From Microcaldota archaeon (GTDB lineage: Archaea > Micrarchaeota > Micrarchaeia > Micrarchaeales > Micrarchaeaceae), in the NCBI GenBank assembly GCA_021821445.1, contig JAKACK010000005.1, positions 1-45,380 of the forward strand: 45,380 bases of DNA, written 5' to 3'. How positions within the stretch are numbered: the first letter of the stretch is position 1; each line of letters begins with the position of its first letter. Position numbers and translations under genes: made by a program. Of the stretch, positions 1-8,288 are shown piece by piece. The notes beneath the pieces were generated by a model. It was not told the origin of the DNA, did not search any database, and saw nothing but the letters and a program-made list of their open reading frames with translations.

Positions 1-873
1 GATGAAGATATATTAACTATGTCATACGAAGCTTCTAAACAAGCGATAGAAAATTCAAAACTTGAATATTCGGATATAGATTCTATAATGTTTGGATCAG
101 ATAATGTTGAAAATAAAAAAGGTTTATCTTCATCAATGATAGGATTGTTAAATTTAAATCGTAATATAATGGCTTCAGATATCTCATCTTCATTTAAAGC
201 AGCAACTTCTGCTTTAATACTTGAATCAGGATTAGTAGATTCGGGATTATCTAAAAATGGAATTGTTATCGGTGTAGATAATTTGATAAATAAAGGATAT
301 AATCAGCAAAATTATGGAAATTCTGCAGGGAGTGCTGCTTTTATAATTGGTAATGGCAATAATAATTTATTAGATATTTTAGGATCATCAAGTTATAATT
401 CGAATATATATGATGAGTGGAATCATGATGGCAAAACCTTTTCGTCAGGAAGATTTGGAACAAAAAATGGTTATTTAGATTCAGTTGTAAATTCAGGAAA
501 TCAGCTTTTGAAAAAACTAAAATTACAGCCAAAGGATTTCAAGTATGCTATTTTTAGTCAACCGAATTTAGCATTACCTATGTCAGCAGGAAAAACTTTA
601 GGTTTCGATAACGAGCAGCTTAAAGATGGAATTTTATTTGATAAAATAGGTTTTGCTGGATCAGCATCTTCTATGATAGCTTTATGTAATATTATAGAAA
701 AAGCGAAAGTAGGTGATAAAATCTTTTTGTCATCTTATGGAAATTTAGATGGAAGCGATTCAATTGCTTTTGAGGTTAAAAAAGAGATTAAACCAAATAG
801 AAATTTTGAACATTTATTAGGTCAAAAAAATTATATCAGGTATTCAGATTACTTAGATTTATTAAATAATTAA
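1..873 (+). CDS. HMG-CoA synthase family protein, catalytic residues replaced (5' partial)
   Basis: The reading frame is open to the window edge (DEDILTM matches the DEDT(I/A)T region of archaeal HMG-CoA synthases), so about 50-60 N-terminal residues lie outside. The rest aligns end to end with the archaeal family: SDIS.. to the ADLEFACKAGT region, SAGSAAFIIG to the ASAGGAAYIIG region, then FSQPN and SSYGNLDGSDS. The catalytic Cys of FACKAGT is Phe here (codon 193-195) and the catalytic His of FHQPN is Ser (codon 556-558); the Asn of GNTYSG is also gone. It lies directly upstream of thiolase and DUF35 genes, the usual archaeal order for the mevalonate-entry complex. By residues it should not make HMG-CoA; a scaffold role or another thiolase-superfamily function is inference. 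Confidence 0.85.
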   Translation, partial: DEDILTMSYEASKQAIENSKLEYSDIDSIMFGSDNVENKKGLSSSMIGLLNLNRNIMASDISSSFKAATSALILESGLVDSGLSKNGIVIGVDNLINKGYNQQNYGNSAGSAAFIIGNGNNNLLDILGSSSYNSNIYDEWNHDGKTFSSGRFGTKNGYLDSVVNSGNQLLKKLKLQPKDFKYAIFSQPNLALPMSAGKTLGFDNEQLKDGILFDKIGFAGSASSMIALCNIIEKAKVGDKIFLSSYGNLDGSDSIAFEVKKEIKPNRNFEHLLGQKNYIRYSDYLDLLNN

Positions 874-887
874 ATTGTGGTGTTTTT

Positions 888-2051
888 GTGAGAGATGTTG
901 CTATAATAGGAGTAGGGTTAACAAAATTTGGAGAGAGATATGAATCAGATTTGAGAAGTCTTATATCTGAAGCTGGAATAGCTGCAATTGAAGATGCTAA
1001 TATATCCAATAAAGATATTGATATGCTTTATGTTGGAAATATGGCTTCAGGAAGATTGACAGAACAGGAACATATTGGTGCTTTAGCTTCTGATACTCTT
1101 GGTTTATCTAATCCTCCATCATTAAAAGTTGAAAATGCATGCGCGAGTGGTGGTACAGCTTTAAGACAAGCTTATTTGGCTGTAGCGGGCGGTTCAAGTG
1201 ATTTTGCAATGGCATTAGGTGTTGAAAAAATGACAGATGTTTCAACCTCTGAAGCAACAACCGGATTAGGAGGTGCTGGAGATAAGACATGGGAATTGGA
1301 TGAAGGTATTACATTTCCAGGTTTATATGCATTGATGGCTAGAAGGCACATGCATGATTATGGTACAACTGAAGAGCAATTAGCTGCAGTTGCAGTTAAG
1401 AATCACGATAATGCGTATCTAAATAAATATGCACATTTTCATAAACGCATCACAATAGATGAAGTTATGAAGTCTAAAATGATAGCAGATCCATTAAAAC
1501 TTTATGATTGCTCTCCAATATCAGATGGTGCTGCAGCGGCTATACTGGTTCCTTTAGATATAGCAAAAAAGTACAATGACACACCAATTCTTATAGCTGG
1601 AAGTGGTCAAGCCAGTGATACATTGAGACTTGCGGATAGAGATAGTATAACCGGTATAAAAGCAGCTAGAATAGCATCAAAAAAAGCTTATGAACAGGCA
1701 AGAATATCTCCATCAGATGTAAATGTTGCTGAAGTGCACGATTGCTTCACAATAGCTGAAATAATGGCTATGGAGGATTTAGGATTTTATAAAAAAGGAG
1801 AAGCTGCCAAAGCCATAGAGAATGGAGAGACAAAGTTAAATGGAAAAATATCTGTAAATACAAGTGGTGGATTAAAGGGATGCGGACATCCAGTAGGGGC
1901 TACTGGTATAAAGCAAGCAGCAGAGATAGTATGGCAACTTAGAGGTGAAGCTGGAGAAAGACAGGTTACAAGAGCGGACATTGGATTAACTCATAATGTT
2001 GGTGGAAGTGGCAGTACTGCAGTTGTGAATATATATAAAAGAGTTGATTGA
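888..2051 (+). CDS. acetyl-CoA C-acetyltransferase (archaeal thiolase)
   Basis: Condenses two acetyl-CoA to acetoacetyl-CoA, the first step of the mevalonate route. It is a 387-residue thiolase of the archaeal/SCP2 type. The nucleophilic Cys85 sits in VENACASGG, the HDCFTIAE motif is near residue 285, and the GGLKGCGHPVGATG block (about 327-340) carries the active-site His, so this enzyme looks intact, unlike its upstream neighbour. The start is GTG with GGTG at 879-882 as ribosome binding site. It follows the HMG-CoA synthase-like gene by 14 nt and its stop abuts the DUF35 gene, indicating one operon. In methanogens thiolase, DUF35 and HMG-CoA synthase form one complex (known from the family). 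Confidence 0.93.
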   Translation: MRDVAIIGVGLTKFGERYESDLRSLISEAGIAAIEDANISNKDIDMLYVGNMASGRLTEQEHIGALASDTLGLSNPPSLKVENACASGGTALRQAYLAVAGGSSDFAMALGVEKMTDVSTSEATTGLGGAGDKTWELDEGITFPGLYALMARRHMHDYGTTEEQLAAVAVKNHDNAYLNKYAHFHKRITIDEVMKSKMIADPLKLYDCSPISDGAAAAILVPLDIAKKYNDTPILIAGSGQASDTLRLADRDSITGIKAARIASKKAYEQARISPSDVNVAEVHDCFTIAEIMAMEDLGFYKKGEAAKAIENGETKLNGKISVNTSGGLKGCGHPVGATGIKQAAEIVWQLRGEAGERQVTRADIGLTHNVGGSGSTAVVNIYKRVD

Positions 2052-2052
2052 A

Positions 2053-2457
2053 ATGAAAGAACCTATGTATGATTTTAGAAATTATGGTGAAAAAGTAAAT
2101 CTTTTTGGTAATAAATGCAGATCATGTGGTGAAATTTACTATCCAAAACGTAATATATGCCCAAAATGTGGTAAAACAGAATTTGATTCTTTTAAAATAA
2201 GTGGTAAAGGGGAGATATATTCTTACACTAAAATAGAAGTACCTCCAGAAGATTTTGTAGATTCAAAAAGTTATTATGCAGCGATAATAAAATTGGAGGA
2301 TGGCCCCCTTATTAATGGTATATTAGTAGATCCAAAAAATGACTTTGGTATAGACATAGGAGATAAGGTTATACCTTCCATGAGAAAAATAAAGTCAGAT
2401 AAAGATACAGGAACTGTAAATTATCAGATAAAATTTGAGGATATTGGTAAAAAATAA
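2053..2457 (+). CDS. DUF35 OB-fold / zinc-ribbon protein (thiolase partner)
   Basis: Small protein with an N-terminal zinc ribbon (CRSCGEIYYPKRNICPKCGK, four Cys) followed by an OB-fold-like domain with GKGEIYSYTKIEVPPE. This is the DUF35 family that bridges thiolase and HMG-CoA synthase in archaea and is thought to help pass acetoacetyl-CoA between them. I chose the ATG at 2053, immediately after the thiolase stop; a TTG at 2044, overlapping the thiolase end, is in frame and possible. It is the third gene of the operon. The stop is 2 nt from the end of a convergent tRNA-Pro gene. Confidence 0.88.
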   Translation: MKEPMYDFRNYGEKVNLFGNKCRSCGEIYYPKRNICPKCGKTEFDSFKISGKGEIYSYTKIEVPPEDFVDSKSYYAAIIKLEDGPLINGILVDPKNDFGIDIGDKVIPSMRKIKSDKDTGTVNYQIKFEDIGKK

Positions 2458-2458
2458 A

Positions 2459-2531
2459 TGGGGAACAGGAGATTTGAACTCCTATTACTAGCTCCCAAAG
2501 CTAGCAGTCTGCCAGGTTAGCGTAGTTCCCC
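2459..2531 (-). tRNA. tRNA-Pro(UGG)
   Basis: On the minus strand the acceptor GGGGAAC pairs with GTTCCCC plus discriminator A. The anticodon stem CTAGC/GCTAG closes loop TTTGGGA, anticodon TGG. The T-arm is AGGAG-TTCAAAT-CTCCT. No CCA is encoded. The D-arm is poor: of the expected four pairs only one G-C and one U-G can form (CGCT against GACT). The gene is convergent with the DUF35 gene and nearly touches its stop. Confidence 0.85.
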
Positions 2532-2656
2532 AATAATGAGAATTATTATATTCAATAATTAATTAGAAAAATATATAACTATTATTGTTAGAATCGATTA
2601 TATTATATGAATGGAATAATTTAAATTTTAAAATCTAAAATTTTTTGTTTCCAAAA

Positions 2657-2668
2657 GGTTTTTAAATT
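2657..2668 (+). promoter_or_regulatory. TATA-type promoter of the UPF0200 gene
   Basis: An AT-rich TATA element (GGTTTTTAAATT) is centred about 30 nt before the ATG at 2694, and no Shine-Dalgarno sequence lies before that ATG. This is the arrangement expected for a leaderless archaeal transcript. Inference from spacing only. Confidence 0.5.
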
Positions 2669-2693
2669 AATAATTACTTATATAAATGATTAT

Positions 2694-3251
2694 ATGTTTA
2701 TAGCATTTACGGGCATGCCGGGAAGTGGAAAAACAACTGCAACTTTATATTTAAAGGATCATCATAATTTCTCTATAGTTGATATGGGAAGGATAGTTAG
2801 AAAAACTATGAATGATAGAGGTATACAGATAAACAATGAGAGCCTCAGAGCATTTTCAAAAGCTTTAAGGGAAGATTTAGGACCAAGTGCAACTGCTCAA
2901 TTGACCTTACCTTATATAAAAAAAATGCACGGTAATATTGTTATAGATGGTGTTAGAGGACCAGAAGAGGTTGAATATTTTAAAGAAAACTTAAAAGATA
3001 AAAAATTTTATTTGGTTAGTATAAGTGCACCTGATTCTATTAGATATAGCAGACTTTCAGATAGAAAAAGATATGATGATCCAAGTACATTAGCAGGATT
3101 AAAAGAAAGAGATAATAAGGAAGTTGAATTTGGAATATTGAAATCAATGAAACTTGCAGATATAGTTATAATGAATACAGGAACAGAAGAAGAATTTTTT
3201 AAAAATCTTGATGTAACATTAGAGAGACTCAGAGGAGATTTATTTTCTTAA
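2694..3251 (+). CDS. UPF0200 family P-loop nucleotide kinase-like protein
   Basis: 185 residues of the archaeal UPF0200 family, related to dephospho-CoA/adenylate kinases. Walker A GMPGSGKTT lies at about residues 7-15. Family signatures are VDMGRIVRK, REDLGPSATA, IDGVRGPEEVE, the Arg-rich SDRKRYDDP lid and ADIVIMNTGTEEE near the C-terminus. The physiological substrate of the family is not established, so no symbol is given. The ATG at 2694 fits a leaderless start. The dTMP kinase gene follows 12 nt later, so the two P-loop genes are probably co-transcribed. Confidence 0.8.
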   Translation: MFIAFTGMPGSGKTTATLYLKDHHNFSIVDMGRIVRKTMNDRGIQINNESLRAFSKALREDLGPSATAQLTLPYIKKMHGNIVIDGVRGPEEVEYFKENLKDKKFYLVSISAPDSIRYSRLSDRKRYDDPSTLAGLKERDNKEVEFGILKSMKLADIVIMNTGTEEEFFKNLDVTLERLRGDLFS

Positions 3252-3263
3252 GGTTGGACTTTT

Positions 3264-3842
3264 ATGTTTATATCGTTAGAAGGAATAGATGGATGTGGTA
3301 AAACTACACAAACACAACTTTTTGAAGGATACAAATTAAATGGAAATATGTTTCTTACAACTAGAGAACCTACTTACGGTTTTATAGGTAAGGTTATAAA
3401 GAAATTACTCAAAGAAGAAAATATAGATGGAAAAGAGATTCAATTATTATTTGCGGCTGATAGAGCATATCATATTAATACATTCATTAAACCCCAAATT
3501 AAAAAATTTAATGTTATATCAGATAGATATATAATGTCATCCCTTGCATACGGGATGGCTTCAAAATTAGATATTGATTGGTTGGAAGGTATAAATTCAA
3601 AATTTATACAGCCTGATTTATATATAATAATTGATATTGACACTAAAACTGCTATAAGTAGATTAGGAGAAAGAAAAAATACAGATTCATTTGAAAAACT
3701 TGAATTTTTAGAGAATGTTAAAAAAGCTTATAAATTTTTAGCTGAAAATTATAGTAACTGTTTTATAGTAGATGGCAATAAATCTGTATCTGAAGTACAT
3801 AATTCAATATTAAAAATAATCCAAGAACATAGCAATATTTAA
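3264..3842 (+). CDS. tmk: thymidylate kinase (dTMP kinase)
   Basis: Phosphorylates dTMP to dTDP for DNA synthesis. The 192-residue protein has Walker A EGIDGCGKTTQ (about residues 6-16), the TTREPTYG motif that contacts the dTMP phosphate, the ISDRYIMSSLAYG DR(Y/H) motif (about 86-98), and a short ERKNTDSFEKLEF lid. Length is typical (about 190-210). The start is ATG 3264, with an AGG-containing stretch upstream. It follows the UPF0200 gene by 12 nt and precedes tRNA-Glu. Confidence 0.92.
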   Translation: MFISLEGIDGCGKTTQTQLFEGYKLNGNMFLTTREPTYGFIGKVIKKLLKEENIDGKEIQLLFAADRAYHINTFIKPQIKKFNVISDRYIMSSLAYGMASKLDIDWLEGINSKFIQPDLYIIIDIDTKTAISRLGERKNTDSFEKLEFLENVKKAYKFLAENYSNCFIVDGNKSVSEVHNSILKIIQEHSNI

Positions 3843-3871
3843 TTGTTTTCGTTATTAACTTAATATAAGAT

Positions 3872-3946
3872 GCTCCTATCGTCTAGCACGGTCAAGGACA
3901 TAGGCCCTTCGAGCCTGAAACCCGGGTTCAAATCCCGGCGGGAGCA
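3872..3946 (+). tRNA. tRNA-Glu(UUC)
   Basis: Acceptor GCTCCTA pairs with CGGGAGC (T-G at 6-67, A-C mismatch at 7-66) plus discriminator A. The D-stem is GTCT/GGAC, the anticodon loop CCTTCGA has anticodon TTC, and the T-arm is CCGGG-TTCAAAT-CCCGG. No CCA is encoded. No intron. Confidence 0.93.
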
Positions 3947-4082
3947 TTCTTGGAGATTAAATTAAAAATATATAACATAACTTTTACTTTAAAATATCAA
4001 TGTGGTTATAAATTATAATACCTTTTCAGTTATAGTTTATAGATTTTAGTAAATTTTACTAGGTTAAATTTATTTCTTATTA

Positions 4083-4739
4083 TTATTCTTTATCTGAAAT
4101 ACCTCTTTTATACGTAAATTTTAAATCTTTGTTGTATTTTATCTTGGTTTTTGGTTTCATTCTCTCATAATCCGAGTTTATTTTACGTTTTATTTTATTT
4201 TCTTTGTATTTCGGATATATAATTCTTAAACCAGATACTTTTGCAAATTTAGTTAATATGTGTTTTTTCGGAGTGTATTTATCTAAAATATTGTAAACAG
4301 GTCTATTTCTCACAGAAAGTGTATCTGCTATTAATGATCTATGACAATTCCAAGGCATTTTTTCATTGCACATAATTGCTATAGTGTAGGTTTTTGATTC
4401 GAAAATTAATTTGTTTATGGTGTCAATAAATTTTGGAGATTGCATATAATCCGCATAACCCCTAAAAAGACGATTAGTCCAACCTTTATTAATGGATATA
4501 CTTGAACTTTTCACATGGGCAGCAAACCCTTTACTATACTCATATTTAATATTGTTAGCATTTAACAGCTTTCTTAAATTTTCCTTTTGAAAATCCTCAA
4601 ATTCGGTATTATTTGGATTAAATCTTATATCGATTACTTCATTTATATGATACTTTTTAATTATATTTAAAAAACTTTTAAATCTAAGTCTTTCTATTCC
4701 TATGGTGTATATATCATTCTTTTTTATTTTTAATTCCAT
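4083..4739 (-). CDS. DUF488 family protein
   Basis: 218 residues. It matches DUF488: IYTIGIERLRFKSFLNII at the N-terminus, EVIDIRFNP (the DVR motif region), FRGYADYMQSPKF in the middle, and the hallmark MCNEKMPWNCHRSLIAD (about residues 122-138), whose Cys and CHR residues are conserved. The biochemical role of DUF488 is unknown. A Lys/Arg-rich tail of about 45 residues (KENKIKRKINSD onward) could bind nucleic acid; that is inference. ATG start. It lies 21 nt downstream of the glycosyltransferase gene on the same strand. Confidence 0.8.
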   Translation of the reverse strand: MELKIKKNDIYTIGIERLRFKSFLNIIKKYHINEVIDIRFNPNNTEFEDFQKENLRKLLNANNIKYEYSKGFAAHVKSSSISINKGWTNRLFRGYADYMQSPKFIDTINKLIFESKTYTIAIMCNEKMPWNCHRSLIADTLSVRNRPVYNILDKYTPKKHILTKFAKVSGLRIIYPKYKENKIKRKINSDYERMKPKTKIKYNKDLKFTYKRGISDKE

Positions 4740-4760
4740 AAAATCTCCGGTGTAACTGAA

Positions 4761-5996
4761 TTATCTAGTAATCCAACTTCTCTGTTTCCATAAAGTAAAT
4801 AAACCATATATTGATGTAAAGAACATCATTAATAAAGCTAATCCTCCCAATATAAATGTTCTTTTTCTCCTTTTATGTACTCTTATATATATTGCAAGAC
4901 CAAATATTGTTATAGCAAATAAATTACCAAATGTTATTAATAAATATATCAATCTACCAACATGAAATCTTATAAAGTCTAAAGATGCTAAATGATATAG
5001 CATAAATGTATATTGGGATAAAATATTACTTGCGCCAGTAGTTAGATAAAAATCTAATCTAAATATACCCATTAGCAAAATAAATATTGGAAATACGTAT
5101 AGATAAACCATTTCAAAGGTATAAAATTTACCTCTTTTGAAATAAGTTTTATCAAACAATTCTTTAAAAAAATAAAGATATCCTGCTCTTGACCATCTGA
5201 TCATTTGTTTTGCAAATTTACTGAAACTTTTTTGTGGCTCAGTTTTTACATAAACGCTATAATCAATTAGGGTTTGATAACCCATTCTTGCAACATAACT
5301 TGTTATATGTCTATCTTCTGCTAGATTACTTTTAATACCGAATAGTAAATTCTCTCTATATTCGTCAGAATTTAAAAAGTCCTTTATAAGATCTGTTTTA
5401 TAGGTACAACACCTTCCATCCAACACCATAACTGAACCTGAGTTGGACATAGCACTTAACATAACTTCTTTTATTTTCTCAAAAAATTCAGCAGAATAGG
5501 ATACCCAATTTTTTTTAAGACGTATTGAAACTCCTACTCCGACTCCGCCTACTTTTACATCAAATTTTGATACTACCTTTTTTACTGCATTTTTTGGTAA
5601 TGTTGTATCACTGTCTAAGAACATTACATATTTTGTTTTTACATAATTGATTCCAGTTGATAACGCTTTACGTTTTCCCTCTCTTACTTCTTTATATATA
5701 AAAGTTCCACCATTACTTTCAGTTATAGTTTTATAGGGTTCATAACTAGAATCACCGACAACTATAAAATTGGTATTTTGTTTTTTTACTGATTTTATAC
5801 ATCTCTCAAAACTATTAAGGGCTTCATTATAAACAGGCACCAATATAGTTACATCCTTATAAGTATCTGTTTTATTTAATTTTTTTTGTTTATGTTTATA
5901 ATTAACAGATCGGTTTGCATTTATAAGATAATAAGATATCGATATAATTCCGAATACTGCATATACTAATAAAAAGTAATTTCTGAGAAATAACAA
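4761..5996 (-). CDS. membrane glycosyltransferase family 2 (hyaluronan/cellulose synthase-like)
   Basis: 411-residue processive-type GT2. There is one N-terminal transmembrane helix (about 5-25), a cytosolic GT-A domain with TILVPVYNE (50-58), the metal-binding DSD (128-130), the acceptor-site ED in NLAEDRH (227-228) and the QMIRW motif (264-268), then about three C-terminal helices (roughly 295-315, 340-370, 380-405). Such enzymes polymerise or transfer sugars at the membrane; donor and product cannot be told here. The start is TTG, supported by a strong AAGGTGG ribosome binding site 4-5 nt upstream and no nearby alternative. DUF488 follows. Confidence 0.88.
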   Translation of the reverse strand: MLFLRNYFLLVYAVFGIISISYYLINANRSVNYKHKQKKLNKTDTYKDVTILVPVYNEALNSFERCIKSVKKQNTNFIVVGDSSYEPYKTITESNGGTFIYKEVREGKRKALSTGINYVKTKYVMFLDSDTTLPKNAVKKVVSKFDVKVGGVGVGVSIRLKKNWVSYSAEFFEKIKEVMLSAMSNSGSVMVLDGRCCTYKTDLIKDFLNSDEYRENLLFGIKSNLAEDRHITSYVARMGYQTLIDYSVYVKTEPQKSFSKFAKQMIRWSRAGYLYFFKELFDKTYFKRGKFYTFEMVYLYVFPIFILLMGIFRLDFYLTTGASNILSQYTFMLYHLASLDFIRFHVGRLIYLLITFGNLFAITIFGLAIYIRVHKRRKRTFILGGLALLMMFFTSIYGLFTLWKQRSWITR

Positions 5997-6129
5997 TTTT
6001 CCACCTTAACTGTATAAATAATAATTTATCATGAATAAAAATATATCATTTTAAAAAGGTTATAATTCTACTCATATTATTTAGATGATGATGTTTTATT
6101 TTTTATATAAATTTTATTATGATATAAAA

Positions 6130-6201
6130 TGGGCCCGCGGAGGATCGAACTCCGGATCTTTACCTTGTCAAGGTAACGTCTTACCACTGGACTACGAGCC
6201 C
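6130..6201 (-). tRNA. tRNA-Val(GAC)
   Basis: Minus strand: acceptor GGGCTCG/CGGGCCC plus discriminator A, D-stem GTC/GAC, anticodon stem TTACC/GGTAA closing loop TTGACAA (anticodon GAC), T-arm CGGAG-TTCGATC-CTCCG. No intron and no encoded CCA. Confidence 0.93.
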
Positions 6202-6355
6202 GAAAAATAATAAGTTTATATAATAATTGATAACAAACAATTATTAATATTTTGTTAATCCTTCTTTTGTTTAAATCTCAATTTAGGATTTATATTATTT
6301 GATTATTGACGATTTGAGATTAACCTTAATTAATTTTTATCTATTTATATTATTT

Positions 6356-7594
6356 ATGGATGAAGATAATATATTTAAAAAAATAAATTCAAAAGCATTG
6401 AAATTATATGATTTAGAAAAAGAACTTTCTATTGATTCTAATGATGCAACAAATATAAGGCTTAATTATTTGGGCAATAAATTTGGTTTTGATACCTCTA
6501 AATTTAGTGATAATTGCATAGATTTTAATAAAGCCGTTAATCGTAATATAGAAAATAGCATAGGTTCTGTTAAAATACCTTTAGGGTATGCAGGAGATAT
6601 AAAAGTTAATGGAATTTATGCAAAGTCTTTATATCCTATTTTGATGGCTACTACAGAGGGCAAATTAGTTGCTGGTGTATCAAGAGGTATTAATATTGTA
6701 GATTTAAATGGTGGGGTTAGCACTAAAGTTCTTTCTGATGGAATGACCAGAGATATACTTGTTGATGCATATAATATAGATAATGCTTTTATTGTAAAAA
6801 ATTTCATAGAGAGTAATGAAGGAAATAATTTTTTAGTTAAAGCATTTTCTGAGAATACTTCACATGGAAAAATGAATTCTGTAAAAGTTTTTCAAATTGG
6901 TAAATTATTACACATTAGATTTAATGCATTTACTGGTTCTGCTATGGGAATGAATATGATTACAATTGCATCAAAACACGCTATTGATTCATTAATTGAT
7001 CGTTTTAAATCAGATAGTATTGAATTAAAAATTATAAGTGAATCAGGTAATATGTGCTCAGATAAAAAACCTTCTTACATTAATTTTCTTGAAGGTAGAG
7101 GAGTTTCCATTACAGCTGAAGCTATAATCAGTGAAAAAACATTGAATAAGTTTGGCATTAGTTCTAGAAGCATTGAACGCTTAAATAGATTGAAAAACCT
7201 TGAAGGATCTGCTATGGCAGGTTCTAATGGATTCAATGGACATGTTGCTAATATACTTGCAGCTATGTATATAGCATATGGGCAAGATGTAGCTCAGATA
7301 GTTGAAGGTTCACAAGCAATAGTGGAAGCAGAATCTACAGAAAAAGGACTTTACATATCAATCTTAATGCCTTCAATTGAAGTTGGGACTTATGGAGGCG
7401 GAACTTCACTTGAATCCCAAAAAGAGGCTTTAAAAATGATTGGACTTTATGGAAGTAATGATTACAAAGGTATAACTCGTCTTGCATTTGCAGAAGTGAT
7501 ATGTTCAGTTGCGTTGGCTGGAGAGCTTAACTTATTAATGGTTGAGGCAGCAAATCAACTTTCATCTAGTCATGGAAGTCTTAATAGGAAATAA
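6356..7594 (+). CDS. hmgA: hydroxymethylglutaryl-CoA reductase (class I)
   Basis: Reduces HMG-CoA to mevalonate for archaeal lipid synthesis. Class I motifs in order are ENSIGSVKIPLGYAG, ATTEGKLVAGVSRG (catalytic Glu), RFNAFTGSAMGMNM, ESGNMCSDKKPSYINFLEGRG (catalytic Lys), GQDVAQIVEGSQA (catalytic Asp) and C-terminal SSSHGSLNR (catalytic His). All four catalytic residues are present. The cofactor motif DAMGMN reads SAMGMN here (Ser at codon 6938-6940). I prefer the ATG at 6356 (412 aa); an in-frame TTG at 6299 would add 19 unconserved residues. Neither start has a clear ribosome binding site. It is a single gene between tRNA-Val and membrane-protein genes. Confidence 0.93.
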   Translation: MDEDNIFKKINSKALKLYDLEKELSIDSNDATNIRLNYLGNKFGFDTSKFSDNCIDFNKAVNRNIENSIGSVKIPLGYAGDIKVNGIYAKSLYPILMATTEGKLVAGVSRGINIVDLNGGVSTKVLSDGMTRDILVDAYNIDNAFIVKNFIESNEGNNFLVKAFSENTSHGKMNSVKVFQIGKLLHIRFNAFTGSAMGMNMITIASKHAIDSLIDRFKSDSIELKIISESGNMCSDKKPSYINFLEGRGVSITAEAIISEKTLNKFGISSRSIERLNRLKNLEGSAMAGSNGFNGHVANILAAMYIAYGQDVAQIVEGSQAIVEAESTEKGLYISILMPSIEVGTYGGGTSLESQKEALKMIGLYGSNDYKGITRLAFAEVICSVALAGELNLLMVEAANQLSSSHGSLNRK

Positions 7595-7655
7595 ACATTA
7601 ATTTAAATGTTTATAACGAATTATTATTTATTGATTGAATCACAGGGTTGATTGG

Positions 7656-8246
7656 ATGCTTGATTTATTGATTGTTGCAATATTCATATTATTCGACTTT
7701 TTCATATCTCTTTGGGATGCTTACGCTAGTGGTGTTAATAAGGGAGTTATAGAAAAAAACGCATTTACAGGAATATTTACTAAAATAGTGGTTTACGCAG
7801 GTTTAGGGATAGCTTTTGCTGGAATGACCTATGTACTTATAATTATATTATCATTTATTCTATATTATATAGGTTATATCGGAGTAAGTGTTATAACTTA
7901 CGCGCTCTCATTTGATTTTCTAGTGTTTGGTTTCCTTATAATATCTTTTGGAATTATTGTAACGATACAGTCCATTTTATATGCTATAAAAAGGAGAAGT
8001 ATCGGTTCAATCTTTATCTCATTATTTAATGTGGTTATAATCATATGGGATGTTTCAGTATATGCAGAGGGATTTAGTAGTGCATTAAGAGTTGTTAGAA
8101 GAGGAAGGGGTAGATCTGCAGGATTTTATGAAATTATAATAGTTGCATTGATAATCGCTTATATACTTATACATACAGCGTATAAGAAAGGTATAAATTC
8201 AGTATTGGGAAAAAGTGGAGGTATGGGAGTAAATAAGTTGTATTAA
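7656..8246 (+). CDS. multi-pass membrane protein, unknown function
   Basis: About 196 residues with five or so hydrophobic helices (near 2-20, 42-70, 73-105, 115-135 and 160-178) and a short basic loop RVVRRGRGR before the last helix. I do not recognise the family. The ATG at 7656 is preferred because it opens directly into the first helix; a TTG at 7635 is in frame. It lies about 60 nt after HMG-CoA reductase and 42 nt before the PH-like protein gene, all on the same strand. Confidence 0.65.
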   Translation: MLDLLIVAIFILFDFFISLWDAYASGVNKGVIEKNAFTGIFTKIVVYAGLGIAFAGMTYVLIIILSFILYYIGYIGVSVITYALSFDFLVFGFLIISFGIIVTIQSILYAIKRRSIGSIFISLFNVVIIIWDVSVYAEGFSSALRVVRRGRGRSAGFYEIIIVALIIAYILIHTAYKKGINSVLGKSGGMGVNKLY

Positions 8247-8288
8247 ATATTTATTTATTTTAAAAATTAATTAAAATTAGGTGATATT

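Noticed and set aside
2694-3251. Assigning the UPF0200 protein as dephospho-CoA kinase
   Set aside because: It resembles that superfamily, but the archaeal family has no proven substrate that I can cite, so a neutral name is used.
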